A stretch of DNA of 64,000 nt, taken from Martinezella hainanensis (lineage in GTDB: Bacteria > Pseudomonadota > Alphaproteobacteria > Rhizobiales > Rhizobiaceae). The position numbers and the translations under genes are program-made. The DNA lies in NCBI RefSeq assembly GCF_900094555.1, contig NZ_FMAC01000013.1, forward strand, positions 84,345-148,344, given 5' to 3'. Shown here in pieces: positions 43,986 through 53,123 of this stretch. Under the pieces are notes generated by a model. The model ran no database searches. It saw nothing but the letters and a program-made list of their open reading frames with translations, and was not told the DNA's origin. The number at the start of each line of letters is the position of its first letter. Position 1 is the first letter of the stretch.

Positions 43986-45827
43986 TCAGCCGGAATACCG
44001 GAGTGGCTGCCGGGCTGAGCTAGTGTGAACGCCGCGCTGACCGTGGGCTAGGAGGAACTCTCCGGCCTTCGATCCATCCATCGCCCTTGCAAAGAGATAT
44101 CCTTGGCCAAGCTTGCAACCGAACTCTTGAAGGCGTCGCGCCTGTTCTTCCTCCTCGATCCCTTCCGCTACGACGCGAATGCCAAGTTTTCCTGCGATTG
44201 AAATCAAGCCCTCGACGATGGCCATCCCCGCATCACCGAGCCTGGTCCGGTCAATAAACGACTTGTCGATCTTGATGATGTCGACAGGTACGGTCAGCAG
44301 ATGTGTCAAGGAGGCATAGCCGGTACCAAAGTCGTCCAGCGCCACCTTCAAGCCTTCGAACCGTAGAGCCTTGATCTCATTGGCGACCACGTGGTCACGT
44401 TGTCCGAGATAAACGGATTCTGTCACCTCAAGGATCAGATGTTCGAGCGGAACATCCGCTGCTTCGAAGAGCTGGCAAATTTTCTTGCGCAGTCCTCCTT
44501 TGCGGAAGTCGGCGGCCGAAAGATTGACGCTGACATGCTGCAGAGGAAGCCCTTTGTCGAGCCAGGTCCGCATATCCTTCGCAACCTTGGTCAGCATCCG
44601 CTCCGTCAGCATTGCTGCTACGTGGGCGTCTTTGGTCGCCTCATGAAAATGAGCGGCGGCAACGACGTCGCCTGAGTGGGTTCTCATCCGGCACAATGCT
44701 TCCAGGCCGATAGCCTCGCGCGTGTCAAGACGGACGATGGGCTGATAGTAAGCTTCGATGCGGTTCTCCGATAGCGCCAGACCGACGTCCCTTACCGCCC
44801 TGAAGCGGCGCGTTAAAGCTGTTCCGAGGCCCGAATGGAACTCGACGAATTGTCCACGCGCATGCTCTTTGGCGTGGTAGAGCGCAATATCCGCATTTTG
44901 CCGGACCTGTTCAGGATCCATGCTGTCTGTCGTCAAGGCGCCGCCGAATGTCACCGCCGGAAAGACAACGTGACCCGCGCAATCCGTCGGCGGTGCAAGC
45001 CTGGCCAGGATCTCCGCCGCTTTGCGCTGCAGGTTGAGTTCCCCTTCGCCGACAACGATAACTGCGAATTCGTCGCCGCCGAGCCGATATATCGTTTCCC
45101 CGACCGCGGCTGCCGCGATCCGCTCCGCTACGACGCGGATCAGACCATCTCCGGCCGCGTGACCAAACGTATCGTTCACCAGCTTCAGGTTGTCGACGTC
45201 GGCTATTATGATGCCCCAGCCGCGACTCGCAGGGGTCACAAGGGTCCGGAGGGCCAGATCGAACGCAGCCCGGTTCTGGAGCCCCGTGAGGCTATCCGTG
45301 TATGTCAGCCGCTGACGCTCCGCCACCCGTTCGTCACGCTCGATTGCGATCGAGCAGAGATGTACACATGCATCCACGATCTTCTGCTCAAGTGTGCTCG
45401 GACCACGTTTTTCCCGATAGTAGAAGGCGAAAGTACCGACCACACGGTCGGCGCTCTTGATCGGACTAGACCAGCACGCCCTTAGACCGAGCGGAAGAGC
45501 AAGTGCCTTGTAGTCGGCCCATCTGCGATCTGCTTCTATGTCGGTGACTACAACCGGCGTTCCAAGGAAAGCGGCCGTACCGCAAGAACCAGCGTAAGGC
45601 CCGACCCTGAGGCCGTCGACGGCCGCGGAATATGACTGTGGCAACGATGGTGCCGCCAATGTCGCCAAACCGGCGCCATTGGACTTCAGAACGGTGGCCG
45701 TAACACCGGGGATGGCTCTTTCGACCATCAAACAAAGTGTCGAGAGCGTGGCCGCCAGCGGTTCGCCTTTGGCGATCATTTCGAGAATGGCATTCTGCAA
45801 TTCCAGGATCATGTGAGGGCGTCTCAA
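43986..45827 (-). CDS. GAF-GGDEF-EAL cyclic-di-GMP signalling protein
   Basis: A 613-residue protein. Residues about 10-165 form a GAF sensor (with YAGSCGTAAFLGTPVVVTDI). A GGDEF domain follows, with an intact active site at 249-254 (RLGGDEFAVI). An EAL domain starts at EAL 376-378 (GLEALCRM) and keeps NLSAADF, EVTES, ALDDFGTGYASL and DKSFI and EGIE. Both catalytic domains look competent, so it can make and/or degrade c-di-GMP under GAF control. There are no membrane segments. The start may be 45812 (second Met). Confidence 0.9.
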   Translation of the reverse strand: MRRPHMILELQNAILEMIAKGEPLAATLSTLCLMVERAIPGVTATVLKSNGAGLATLAAPSLPQSYSAAVDGLRVGPYAGSCGTAAFLGTPVVVTDIEADRRWADYKALALPLGLRACWSSPIKSADRVVGTFAFYYREKRGPSTLEQKIVDACVHLCSIAIERDERVAERQRLTYTDSLTGLQNRAAFDLALRTLVTPASRGWGIIIADVDNLKLVNDTFGHAAGDGLIRVVAERIAAAAVGETIYRLGGDEFAVIVVGEGELNLQRKAAEILARLAPPTDCAGHVVFPAVTFGGALTTDSMDPEQVRQNADIALYHAKEHARGQFVEFHSGLGTALTRRFRAVRDVGLALSENRIEAYYQPIVRLDTREAIGLEALCRMRTHSGDVVAAAHFHEATKDAHVAAMLTERMLTKVAKDMRTWLDKGLPLQHVSVNLSAADFRKGGLRKKICQLFEAADVPLEHLILEVTESVYLGQRDHVVANEIKALRFEGLKVALDDFGTGYASLTHLLTVPVDIIKIDKSFIDRTRLGDAGMAIVEGLISIAGKLGIRVVAEGIEEEEQARRLQEFGCKLGQGYLFARAMDGSKAGEFLLAHGQRGVHTSSARQPLRYSG

Positions 45828-46019
45828 AAGGAAAACCTTCTCTACCAGCCGCGTTTTCAGATCGGGTTACCCGATTAGATAGACTTTGATCCAATTCACC
45901 GCACAACACCCAGCTCCTTCCCCGCGACAATGACCGTCGGATTGTGGGTTCAACCATGGAATGCGAGTGGTTATCGTGCGATACGATGGAACGCCTGAAC
46001 GGTAGATTCTCGAGGTCCT

Positions 46020-46988
46020 ATGTCTGAACTCGATTGGTTGAGCCAGCTGCTGCAAATCATCACGGTCACCGGCCAGCTCGAGGTGCGATGCGCCTACGGC
46101 GCTCCGTGGCGCATTACCTGGAACCGGGCTGCGGCGAACGAAATTCCCTACCATGTCGTTGTCAGGGGCCGGGCGATCTTTGAGGATCCGGCGGCAAGAA
46201 CCCGGCGAGAATTGACAAGCGGCGATATCGTGCTGCTACCACACGGTGCGGCGCATGTGTTACACGATGGTAGCGGCCGGACGCCCGTTCCTACGCAGCA
46301 GCGGCAGGGTGCTGCCGGTTGGATGTTGAGCGAGAACGACAGCGACGGCGAGCAGCTCGATCTGTTGTGTGGCCGATTTTTCATCGCACCTCCTCACGAC
46401 CGGCTGATCCGTAACTATCTGCCTCTGAACCTGGTTGCGCGAGCCATGGATGGCGCGTCAGAAGACAGTTTGGCGTCCGCAACCGATGGGCTCGCTGGCC
46501 TGGTGGGGCTGATGCGAATGGAAGCGGCCGGCGACCGGCCGGGAGGACGGGCCGTTCTCAACGCCCTGTCTTCGGCTCTTTTCACGCTGGTGTTACGCGC
46601 AGCCAGCGAGTCCGCAACCGCTCCCGAGGGTTTGTTGGCGTTAGCCGGCCACCCGCGATTGGCGCCGGCAATCAGCGCCATGCTCGCGGATCCAGCCAAG
46701 CCTTGGAAGCTGCCTGATCTGGCGGACTTGTGTAGCATGTCACGCGCAACATTCATGCGTCACTTCCAGGACAGGCTCGGTTGCTCTGCCCTCGACCTCT
46801 TGACGGATCTGCGCATGAGTCTGGCTGCAAACGAGCTCAAGAAACCGGCGGTCAGTACCGAGGCAATCGCCGAAACGGTCGGCTACCAATCCGTTTCGGC
46901 ATTCCGGCGCGTATTCGCCGAGAAGATGGGGATGACGCCAGGGGAATGGCGCAGGCTGGCGCAGACCGGCGGGAAAACTGCAGGTTAG
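46020..46988 (+). CDS. AraC family transcriptional regulator
   Basis: A 322-residue AraC regulator with a cupin_6 sensor domain (residues 1-190) and two helix-turn-helix motifs (LPDLADLCSMSRATFMRHFQDRLG, IAETVGYQSVSAFRRVFAEKMGMTPGEW). It is the same subfamily as the broken gene at 3737. It precedes, on the same strand, a run of redox enzymes starting at 47101, the usual target set of this subfamily, which responds to electrophiles or aromatic compounds. Confidence 0.88.
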   Translation: MSELDWLSQLLQIITVTGQLEVRCAYGAPWRITWNRAAANEIPYHVVVRGRAIFEDPAARTRRELTSGDIVLLPHGAAHVLHDGSGRTPVPTQQRQGAAGWMLSENDSDGEQLDLLCGRFFIAPPHDRLIRNYLPLNLVARAMDGASEDSLASATDGLAGLVGLMRMEAAGDRPGGRAVLNALSSALFTLVLRAASESATAPEGLLALAGHPRLAPAISAMLADPAKPWKLPDLADLCSMSRATFMRHFQDRLGCSALDLLTDLRMSLAANELKKPAVSTEAIAETVGYQSVSAFRRVFAEKMGMTPGEWRRLAQTGGKTAG

Positions 46989-47100
46989 TGCCGACCTAAT
47001 GCTTGATCCTTTTGAGCATGATATTGAAGCAATTCAGTCTCGATAATATCACTACCGCTCGTAAAATCGGCTCCGTAATCACTTGATGAGGAGCCCCCCA

Positions 47101-47754
47101 ATGAACTACATCAGCAACACGACCTCCGAAACTGCGCCGACGAATGCGGTCATCGAAACCATTCTAAGCCGTAGCGCCGCCAAATATTACGACACTACCG
47201 CCACACTAACCGACGATCAGATCCGGGATCTGGTGCGCATCGGCACGGCAGCGCCGACGTCATTCCACCTTCAGAACTGGCGGTTTATCGCCGTCCGCAC
47301 GCCCGAGGCCAAGGCCCGGCTCCATCCGATCGCCTGGAAGCAGCCCGCGATCCTCGATGCCGCGGTGACGTTTATTATCATCGGCCAATTGGCCGATGCC
47401 AGCACTGTACCCGCCCGCCTGGCGCCGGTCGTGGAAGCCGGTATCATGCCGGCCCACTTGGTGCCGGAATGGGAAGTGCCCGCCCGCGGCCTCTATGATA
47501 ACCAGCCCCAGCGGCAACGTGACGAAGCGGTTCGCTCCGCGACCTTCGGCACCGCGGCAGTCATCTATGCGGCGCGCTCGCTGGGTCTTGGCTCAACACC
47601 GATGATCGGGTTCGACGCAGAGGCCGTGCATCGCGAATTCGGCCTCGCCGAAGATGAAATCCCGGTGATGCTCTTGACCGTCGGGCCCGAACGGTCCGGC
47701 AACTGGCCGCAGAAGCCACGCCTGCCGGTGGCCGACGTCCTGTCCTTCGCATAA
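47101..47754 (+). CDS. Nitroreductase family flavoprotein
   Basis: A 217-residue FMN-dependent nitroreductase-fold enzyme. The N-terminal FMN-binding motif (SRSAAKYYDTTATLTDDQI) and APTSFHLQNWRFIAV are typical, and GTAAVIYAARSLGLGSTPMIGF is the second cofactor region. ATG 47101 follows GAGGAG at normal spacing. The enzyme reduces nitro- or quinone-type compounds with NAD(P)H. It is the first structural gene of the redox cluster. Confidence 0.87.
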   Translation: MNYISNTTSETAPTNAVIETILSRSAAKYYDTTATLTDDQIRDLVRIGTAAPTSFHLQNWRFIAVRTPEAKARLHPIAWKQPAILDAAVTFIIIGQLADASTVPARLAPVVEAGIMPAHLVPEWEVPARGLYDNQPQRQRDEAVRSATFGTAAVIYAARSLGLGSTPMIGFDAEAVHREFGLAEDEIPVMLLTVGPERSGNWPQKPRLPVADVLSFA

Positions 47755-47788
47755 CCGCCATCTCAATCAAACATTTATGGAGACGACC

Positions 47789-48334
47789 ATGACCAGAACC
47801 ACTGTTCTGACGCCGGAACAGGTGCCGGCTGCATCCAAAGAGACCCTCGATGCCCTCACGAGAAACATCGGCTTTACCCCAAACATGATGGCAGCCTTCG
47901 CGCAAAGCCCGATCGCCTTCAACGCATGGGCTGCCCTGCTGGGCTCCCTCAGCAAGGCGCTCGACGTGAGGACACGAGACAGCATCGGCCTTGCTGTCTC
48001 CGAAGTGAATGGCTGCAACTATTGTCTCACGGTTCACAGCTTCACCGCTGAACATATGGCCAAGCTGCCTGTCGACGAGATCATTCTCGCTCGCAAGGGC
48101 CATGCAAACGACCCGAAGCGGGACGCGGCGGTGCAGTTCGCCCGCAAGGTTATCGAAAGCCGAGGGCAAGTCAGCGATGCCGATCTGAAGGCTGTTCGCG
48201 ATGCCGGCTTCACCGAGGCGAACATCATCGAGATCGTCGCTCTGGTCGCCATGTACACGCTGACGAACCTGTTCAACAATGTCTTTGATCCCGACAAGGA
48301 CTTTCCCGCCGTTGCCCCGGCCGGCGCGATCTGA
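47789..48334 (+). CDS. AhpD-like carboxymuconolactone decarboxylase family protein
   Basis: A 181-residue all-helical protein with the AhpD redox motif C-x-x-C-x-x-x-H (NGCNYCLTVHS) near residues 72-81. It is therefore an alkylhydroperoxidase-type thiol peroxidase or reductase and not a lactone decarboxylase. ATG 47789 has GGAGACG upstream. It sits 34 bases after the nitroreductase gene and precedes an azoreductase, consistent with an oxidative/electrophile-stress operon. Confidence 0.86.
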   Translation: MTRTTVLTPEQVPAASKETLDALTRNIGFTPNMMAAFAQSPIAFNAWAALLGSLSKALDVRTRDSIGLAVSEVNGCNYCLTVHSFTAEHMAKLPVDEIILARKGHANDPKRDAAVQFARKVIESRGQVSDADLKAVRDAGFTEANIIEIVALVAMYTLTNLFNNVFDPDKDFPAVAPAGAI

Positions 48335-48377
48335 GTTCCGCTCTCTCGCAACCTCATGAAGCCGTTGGATCAATCCC

Positions 48378-49040
48378 ATGAACATTCTCCACATCGACAG
48401 CAGTCCGCGCCAGCAATCCCATAGCCGTCAGTTTTCGGCGGCCATCGTCGAAAAGCTTCTTGGGGTTGCGCCTGGCGCGGACATCATCCGGCGTGATCTG
48501 GGCGCCGATCCCCTACCTCAGACCGTAGCCCTTTATGCCGCCGCGCTGGCGTCGCCGGCTACTTTGGCGGCCCCGCCGACAGGGTCGCTCGATCTTTCCG
48601 AACAGCTTATTCAGGAGGTCGAAGCGGCGGATGTGGTCGTCATCGGAACGCCGATGCACAATCTGACTACTCCCTCTGTCCTCAAGGCCTGGATCGATCA
48701 GGTCCTGCGTGTCGGCCGCACAATGAAATCAACGCCGGCAGGGAAAGTCGGAATGCTTCGAGACCGTCCGGTCTTTATCGGCGTGACGTCTGGCGGATTC
48801 TTCACCGGCGAGTGCGCCAACCAACCGGATTTTCTGACGCCCTACCTGTCCCTGACGCTGAGCTCGATTGGGCTGAAGACGCAACAATTCTTTCCGCTGC
48901 AAGGCACCGCCTTCCTTGACTGGGAGCAGGCGTCGGTGGCGCGGCAGACGCTTCTCGCCGCCATCGATCTGACGGTCGTGCCGAGTCCCGGAGACATCCA
49001 CACAAGCTCAGCGCTGCCGGCGGATGCCGGCGGACGATAG
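48378..49040 (+). CDS. azoR: FMN-dependent NADH-azoreductase/quinone reductase
   Basis: A 220-residue flavodoxin-fold AzoR homologue. The N-terminal phosphate-binding loop (HIDSSPRQQSHSRQF), the PMHNLTTPSVLKAWIDQVLRVG segment and the TSGGFF loop match the family. It performs two-electron reduction of quinones and azo bonds with NADH. It is third in the redox cluster, 43 bases after the AhpD-like gene. Confidence 0.9.
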   Translation: MNILHIDSSPRQQSHSRQFSAAIVEKLLGVAPGADIIRRDLGADPLPQTVALYAAALASPATLAAPPTGSLDLSEQLIQEVEAADVVVIGTPMHNLTTPSVLKAWIDQVLRVGRTMKSTPAGKVGMLRDRPVFIGVTSGGFFTGECANQPDFLTPYLSLTLSSIGLKTQQFFPLQGTAFLDWEQASVARQTLLAAIDLTVVPSPGDIHTSSALPADAGGR

Positions 49041-49124
49041 CCGAAGTTGTGTTCCATGCCAGTACGCTGGCGGCCCGGACATCTCAACCATTTCGCCCCG
49101 GCGGGGCACATAGGAGTCATTTAA

Positions 49125-49522
49125 ATGCGTGAAACAACACTACCCCTTCCGCAGATCGGCGACCGAATGACCGAACGGGCAGCACCACCGCTTGATGCCG
49201 CTATCCGGACGTTTTTGCCCCGGACTGGCTCTACGGTGGCAAGAACCGCGGCTGGTCCTTGCGCTACAAGAAAGCCAGGGCCTTCACCACCCTGGTCCCG
49301 GAGTTCAAACGGCTTTCGGCCGTCGTGGTGATGGGCCGAGCGGAGCGCGAGAAATTCGAGGAGCGGCGCTATGCCTGGCGGCCTGAACTGGTCACCCTCT
49401 ACGACAACGCCAAAACCTATATCGACGGAAAATGGCTGACGCTTCCCATCTCGGATGGAAGCGATCTGCAGGATGTCAAAGACCTCTTGCTGATGAAGCG
49501 CCCGCCGGTATCGAACGTGTGA
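49125..49522 (+). pseudogene. DUF3788 family gene, truncated and frameshifted
   Basis: The C-terminal part is a good DUF3788 protein: YPDVFAPDWLYGGKNRGWS, then RYKKARAFTTLVPEFKRLS and RYAWRPELVTLYDNAKTY. Directly upstream this frame is closed by a TGA near position 49197. The only start with a plausible product (MRETTLPLPQIGDRM, 49125) is in a different frame and far too short for the normal N-terminal half. A deletion with frame change is the simplest reading. Function of the family is unknown. Confidence 0.65.
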
Positions 49523-49660
49523 TTGCCAAATATCGCGGCTCGTCCGTCGGCATCCAATCGACCAAGCCACAGTCGAGCAGCACCTGCCTGCACGAGGCCG
49601 ATATGGGCTCGTGGTCCCCAATTCATCTTTCAACGCAACGGAAATTAAGGAGTGCGTCCC

Positions 49661-50578
49661 ATGAAAGCCATTGTAGCAACCAACCCGGAGGCGGGGCTTG
49701 CCGGTTTAAAACTGGTGGAACGGCCCGAGCCGACGGCTGCCATCAACGACGTCGTTGTCAGGGTTCATGCGGCGGGGTTCGTCAATACCGAACTCGAATG
49801 GCCGTCCACCTGGACCGATCGCAGCTCGCATAATCGGACGCCGCCAATCCTTGGTCATGAGGTGGCTGGCGTGGTCACGGCTTTGGGTTACGGCACCACG
49901 GGCCTGTCGATCGGCCAGCGGGTATTCGGCCTGGCTGACTGGTACCGCGACGGCACGCTCGCCGAGTATGTCTCTCTGGAGGCGCGCAATCTGGCGCCGC
50001 TGCCGGGCGACATCGATTTCATCGTCGGTGCGAGCCTGCCGATCTCGGGCCTCACCGCTTGGCAGGGCCTATTCCAGCATGGCCGACTTCAGGCGGGACA
50101 AACGGTTCTGGCGCATGGCGCCGCCGGAGCCGTCGGCTCGATCGTAACGCAGCTCGCGAAGGAAGCCGGTGCCTATGTCATCGGTACCGGCCGCTTTGCA
50201 GACCGTCAAAAGGCTCTCGACTTCGGGGCGAATGAGTTCGTCGATCTTGCGAACGACAGGCTTGAGGACATAGGCGGCGTCGACTTGGTCTTCGACGTCA
50301 TCGGCGGCGACATCCAGAAGCGGTCAGCTGCCCTGATCAGAACCGGCGGAACGCTTGTGACGGCGGTCGGGCCAACCGATGTCAGGCCTGCAAACGGACC
50401 CACGATTGATTTCGTGGTAGAGGCCGATCGAAACCAACTGTCCGAGATCGTGCAGCGGGTCCGCGATGGCAGACTGCGTACAAATGTCGGCAAGATCACA
50501 ACCTTGACCGACGCTGTCGCCGCGCTCACCTCAACGGAGCGGCGTGCAGGAAAAACCGTCATCCGCGTTCTGGCCTGA
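49661..50578 (+). CDS. Quinone-oxidoreductase-like MDR family NADP-dependent protein
   Basis: A 305-residue medium-chain dehydrogenase/reductase without the structural zinc lobe. It has GHEVAGVVTALG, then LAHGAAGAVGSIVTQLAKE (the nucleotide-binding glycine motif) and VDLVFDVIGGD. ATG 49661 has AAGGAG 8 bases upstream, and the GTG at 49652 is less likely. It probably reduces quinones or enones with NADPH and completes the redox cluster. Confidence 0.88.
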   Translation: MKAIVATNPEAGLAGLKLVERPEPTAAINDVVVRVHAAGFVNTELEWPSTWTDRSSHNRTPPILGHEVAGVVTALGYGTTGLSIGQRVFGLADWYRDGTLAEYVSLEARNLAPLPGDIDFIVGASLPISGLTAWQGLFQHGRLQAGQTVLAHGAAGAVGSIVTQLAKEAGAYVIGTGRFADRQKALDFGANEFVDLANDRLEDIGGVDLVFDVIGGDIQKRSAALIRTGGTLVTAVGPTDVRPANGPTIDFVVEADRNQLSEIVQRVRDGRLRTNVGKITTLTDAVAALTSTERRAGKTVIRVLA

Positions 50579-50912
50579 TTGATGCCGCATCTGGGGCGGC
50601 CAACAATTCTGGACGTCCCAGTCGCCTTGAACCAGTTCGAACCAACGGCCGTTATTCTGTCCCAAATATCACTGAAATTTTCGAGCCTTCACATCCAAGG
50701 TGTATTGAGATCGAATGTGGACATGTCCCGCAGGAGGATCCTATCCGGCTTAGTGTAAGATTTGTTCCCGACCCGGCTGGCGCAGGCGACATCATCGATT
50801 GTATGTTCGCCCATGAATTGCATTGAGCGCTTCTTGCTGCCTTCTCTTGACTTGAAACCGGCGGACGGACAGAAGCAGATGGGTTTGGCTTTCGGTTTGG
50901 ATCACGAAAAAA
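50579..50912. other. Intergenic region at the left edge of the defence island
   Basis: These 334 bases hold no convincing gene, tRNA or repeat. They mark the passage from the redox cluster to the defence-type genes and should contain the promoter of the gene at 50913, which lacks a strong ribosome site. Confidence 0.55.
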
Positions 50913-53051
50913 ATGACGCTCGACATCAGGGGAAGCATCAAGAATACCAAGCTGAGCTTAAACCAATACGTGGTTTTCGAAGAACTTATCGCCAATGCGA
51001 TCGACGCATATCTCATCCGGCGATCGACTGACCCATCCGCCCCGGATATGAATATCACGATCGAAGTCGATTTCTTGCGTGCTGACCTGCTCGACGATCG
51101 CGAACTGATGAACGTGTCATGCGGCGACAATGGATGCGGCCTTGGCGACGACCAGCTCAAAGCCTTTCTTACCAAGGATACGTCCTACAAGGACGATCTC
51201 TCCATCTCCGGCATCGGAAAGTGCAAGGGTGCAGGGCGCATTCAATTCTTCCATCATTTCGCAGCGATGAGGATCACCAGTACCTACCGTGTCGGTGAGA
51301 CTTTCCTGAAGCGCGAGTTGCAGTATTCCGAGCCGCAAAAGCAGATCGAGGCCGATGATTTCAACGCTGCGCCGGGCTCCAAGGCCGACATCGGGACTGT
51401 CATCCGGCTTGAGCAATTCAAAGAGGCTGTTCGACCGCGCATATCCCACGGCGACGCCTTAAGCACCCTCTTCTCGGCGCCGGCGCTGAAAAAGCAGATG
51501 CTCGTCGCTTTCCTGCAGCGGCTCGTCGGATTGGGTGAACAGCTCGGTAATTTCAAAATCGAATTCACGACACGGCACTGGAAGGACGACCAGGCGAAGA
51601 TCGAAGTGCTGCGGCTCGCCGACCTGCCGGCAGTCACCGCCGAGCGGGCTGTTGATGTCGAAGAACGTGATCCCGCGTCGGGGGACCGTCTCGGCACATG
51701 GCAAAGATTCAACCTCTCCCACTATCAGCTCGATGCCGAGCAGTATGATCTTCCGCGCAACGCCATTGCCTTCTGCGCCAAGTCCACGCCCGTGAAGGAC
51801 ATCACGGGCCACTACCTTCGGACCCGCACCGAACAGAACAATCCGGTGGGCGGTTTCCATCATATCGTACTGATTGAAGCCGATTATCTGGACGCCCGCG
51901 TCAACGAGCAGCGCGACGACTTCGACAATATACCCGACGAGATTCCGAGCGGCGATATGTTTTCGTCCGAAAAACTATCCTACGCCGACATTCATGAGGC
52001 GCTCGACCCAGTCATCGACGAGATGGTCACTCCTGCCGACTGGAAGAAGGAGGTGGTGCTCAAGGAGGCCACCCACCAGTTCGGCATCAGCGAAGCGATG
52101 CTGCAGGATACCAAGACCAGGATCGTGTACGGCGAATCCGCCCAGTCGGTCGCCGAACGCGTGTTGAGCAAATACCAGAAGGCCGTCATCGACGAGACTG
52201 CCGCGATCTTCAGCCTCAAGGAGGAGATCATGGCGGCCGAGCCGGACTCCGACGAGTTCCGCCAGAAAATCCATGAGCTTTCCTGGAAATATACGTCATC
52301 GCTCAAGAACTTCGATATGGCTAACCTATCGCAGCTCATCGTGCGCCGGGCCGCTATCGTCGATATTCTCGATCTCGCTTGCGGCCAGCGGCTTGCGATG
52401 CAGGCGCCCGTCGATGGCGTCAAACGCAAGGACGAGCAGATCATCCACAGCATCTTTTTCCCGATGCGCAAGGACAGTACCGAAACGACGGATCACGATA
52501 TCTGGCTGCTGAGCGAAGAGTACCAGTATTATGACTATATCGCCTCAGATTTGCCGCTCGCAAACATCAAATGGAACGACGACACCAACGTATTCGAAAG
52601 TGACATCGACGATGCACTTCGAAAGGTTCTTGCAAAACGCACAAGCGACAATGGTGGCAAGCGCCCCGATATCGCGGTCTTCAGCAAGGAGGGCTCGGCG
52701 ATCATCGTCGAATTCAAGGCACCTGGTGTTTCCACCGACGAGCATATCGGTGATCTTTCTGAATATGCCCAGTTGCTTGCCGCCAAATCCGGCGGTAAAT
52801 TGAGGAAATTCTATGGCTATCTTGTCGGCGACAGCGTCAACACGCTGCGTCTGAGCGGGAACTGGACGCCGTTCCCGACGGGCAAGGGCTGGTTCCAATC
52901 AAGCGAGTTGAAGGATCCAGAGACGCGGCAATCGCTTGGCGAGACCTATTTCGAGATACTGCATTTCAGTGACGTGATCGACCGCGCCAAAAAACGCATT
53001 GGCGTTTACCAGGATAAGCTCAAACTGGACTTTCAGCGCGACAGCAATTGA
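50913..53051 (+). CDS. GHKL (HSP90-like) ATPase with C-terminal PD-(D/E)xK-like domain
   Basis: A 712-residue protein, probably a defence effector. The N-terminus is a GHKL ATPase: N-box E23-E-L-I-A-N28-x-x-D31, G1 box D72-N-G-C-G-L-G78, and G2 box SGIGKCKGAG (99-108). The middle is helical. Near the C-terminus Asp586 (RPDIAVF), followed by hydrophobic strands and E600-x-K602 (IIVEFKAP), fits a PD-(D/E)xK nuclease core. The family has no function I can name. ATP-driven conformational control of a nuclease, as in MORC-like defence ATPases, is inference. It is followed by a small membrane protein and lies in a cluster of nuclease and Gabija genes. The nuclease call is weaker than the ATPase call. 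Confidence 0.75.
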   Translation: MTLDIRGSIKNTKLSLNQYVVFEELIANAIDAYLIRRSTDPSAPDMNITIEVDFLRADLLDDRELMNVSCGDNGCGLGDDQLKAFLTKDTSYKDDLSISGIGKCKGAGRIQFFHHFAAMRITSTYRVGETFLKRELQYSEPQKQIEADDFNAAPGSKADIGTVIRLEQFKEAVRPRISHGDALSTLFSAPALKKQMLVAFLQRLVGLGEQLGNFKIEFTTRHWKDDQAKIEVLRLADLPAVTAERAVDVEERDPASGDRLGTWQRFNLSHYQLDAEQYDLPRNAIAFCAKSTPVKDITGHYLRTRTEQNNPVGGFHHIVLIEADYLDARVNEQRDDFDNIPDEIPSGDMFSSEKLSYADIHEALDPVIDEMVTPADWKKEVVLKEATHQFGISEAMLQDTKTRIVYGESAQSVAERVLSKYQKAVIDETAAIFSLKEEIMAAEPDSDEFRQKIHELSWKYTSSLKNFDMANLSQLIVRRAAIVDILDLACGQRLAMQAPVDGVKRKDEQIIHSIFFPMRKDSTETTDHDIWLLSEEYQYYDYIASDLPLANIKWNDDTNVFESDIDDALRKVLAKRTSDNGGKRPDIAVFSKEGSAIIVEFKAPGVSTDEHIGDLSEYAQLLAAKSGGKLRKFYGYLVGDSVNTLRLSGNWTPFPTGKGWFQSSELKDPETRQSLGETYFEILHFSDVIDRAKKRIGVYQDKLKLDFQRDSN

Positions 53052-53123
53052 TCTGCGCCAATCGCCGCAGGAGAACGCGCTGGCGATTGCGGCTGATTGC
53101 AAAGTATCGATCCGAGGGGTGGC

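Noticed and set aside
50762..51031. 89-codon open frame before the GHKL ATPase gene
   Set aside because: It overlaps the true N-terminal GHKL region in another frame and resembles nothing known.
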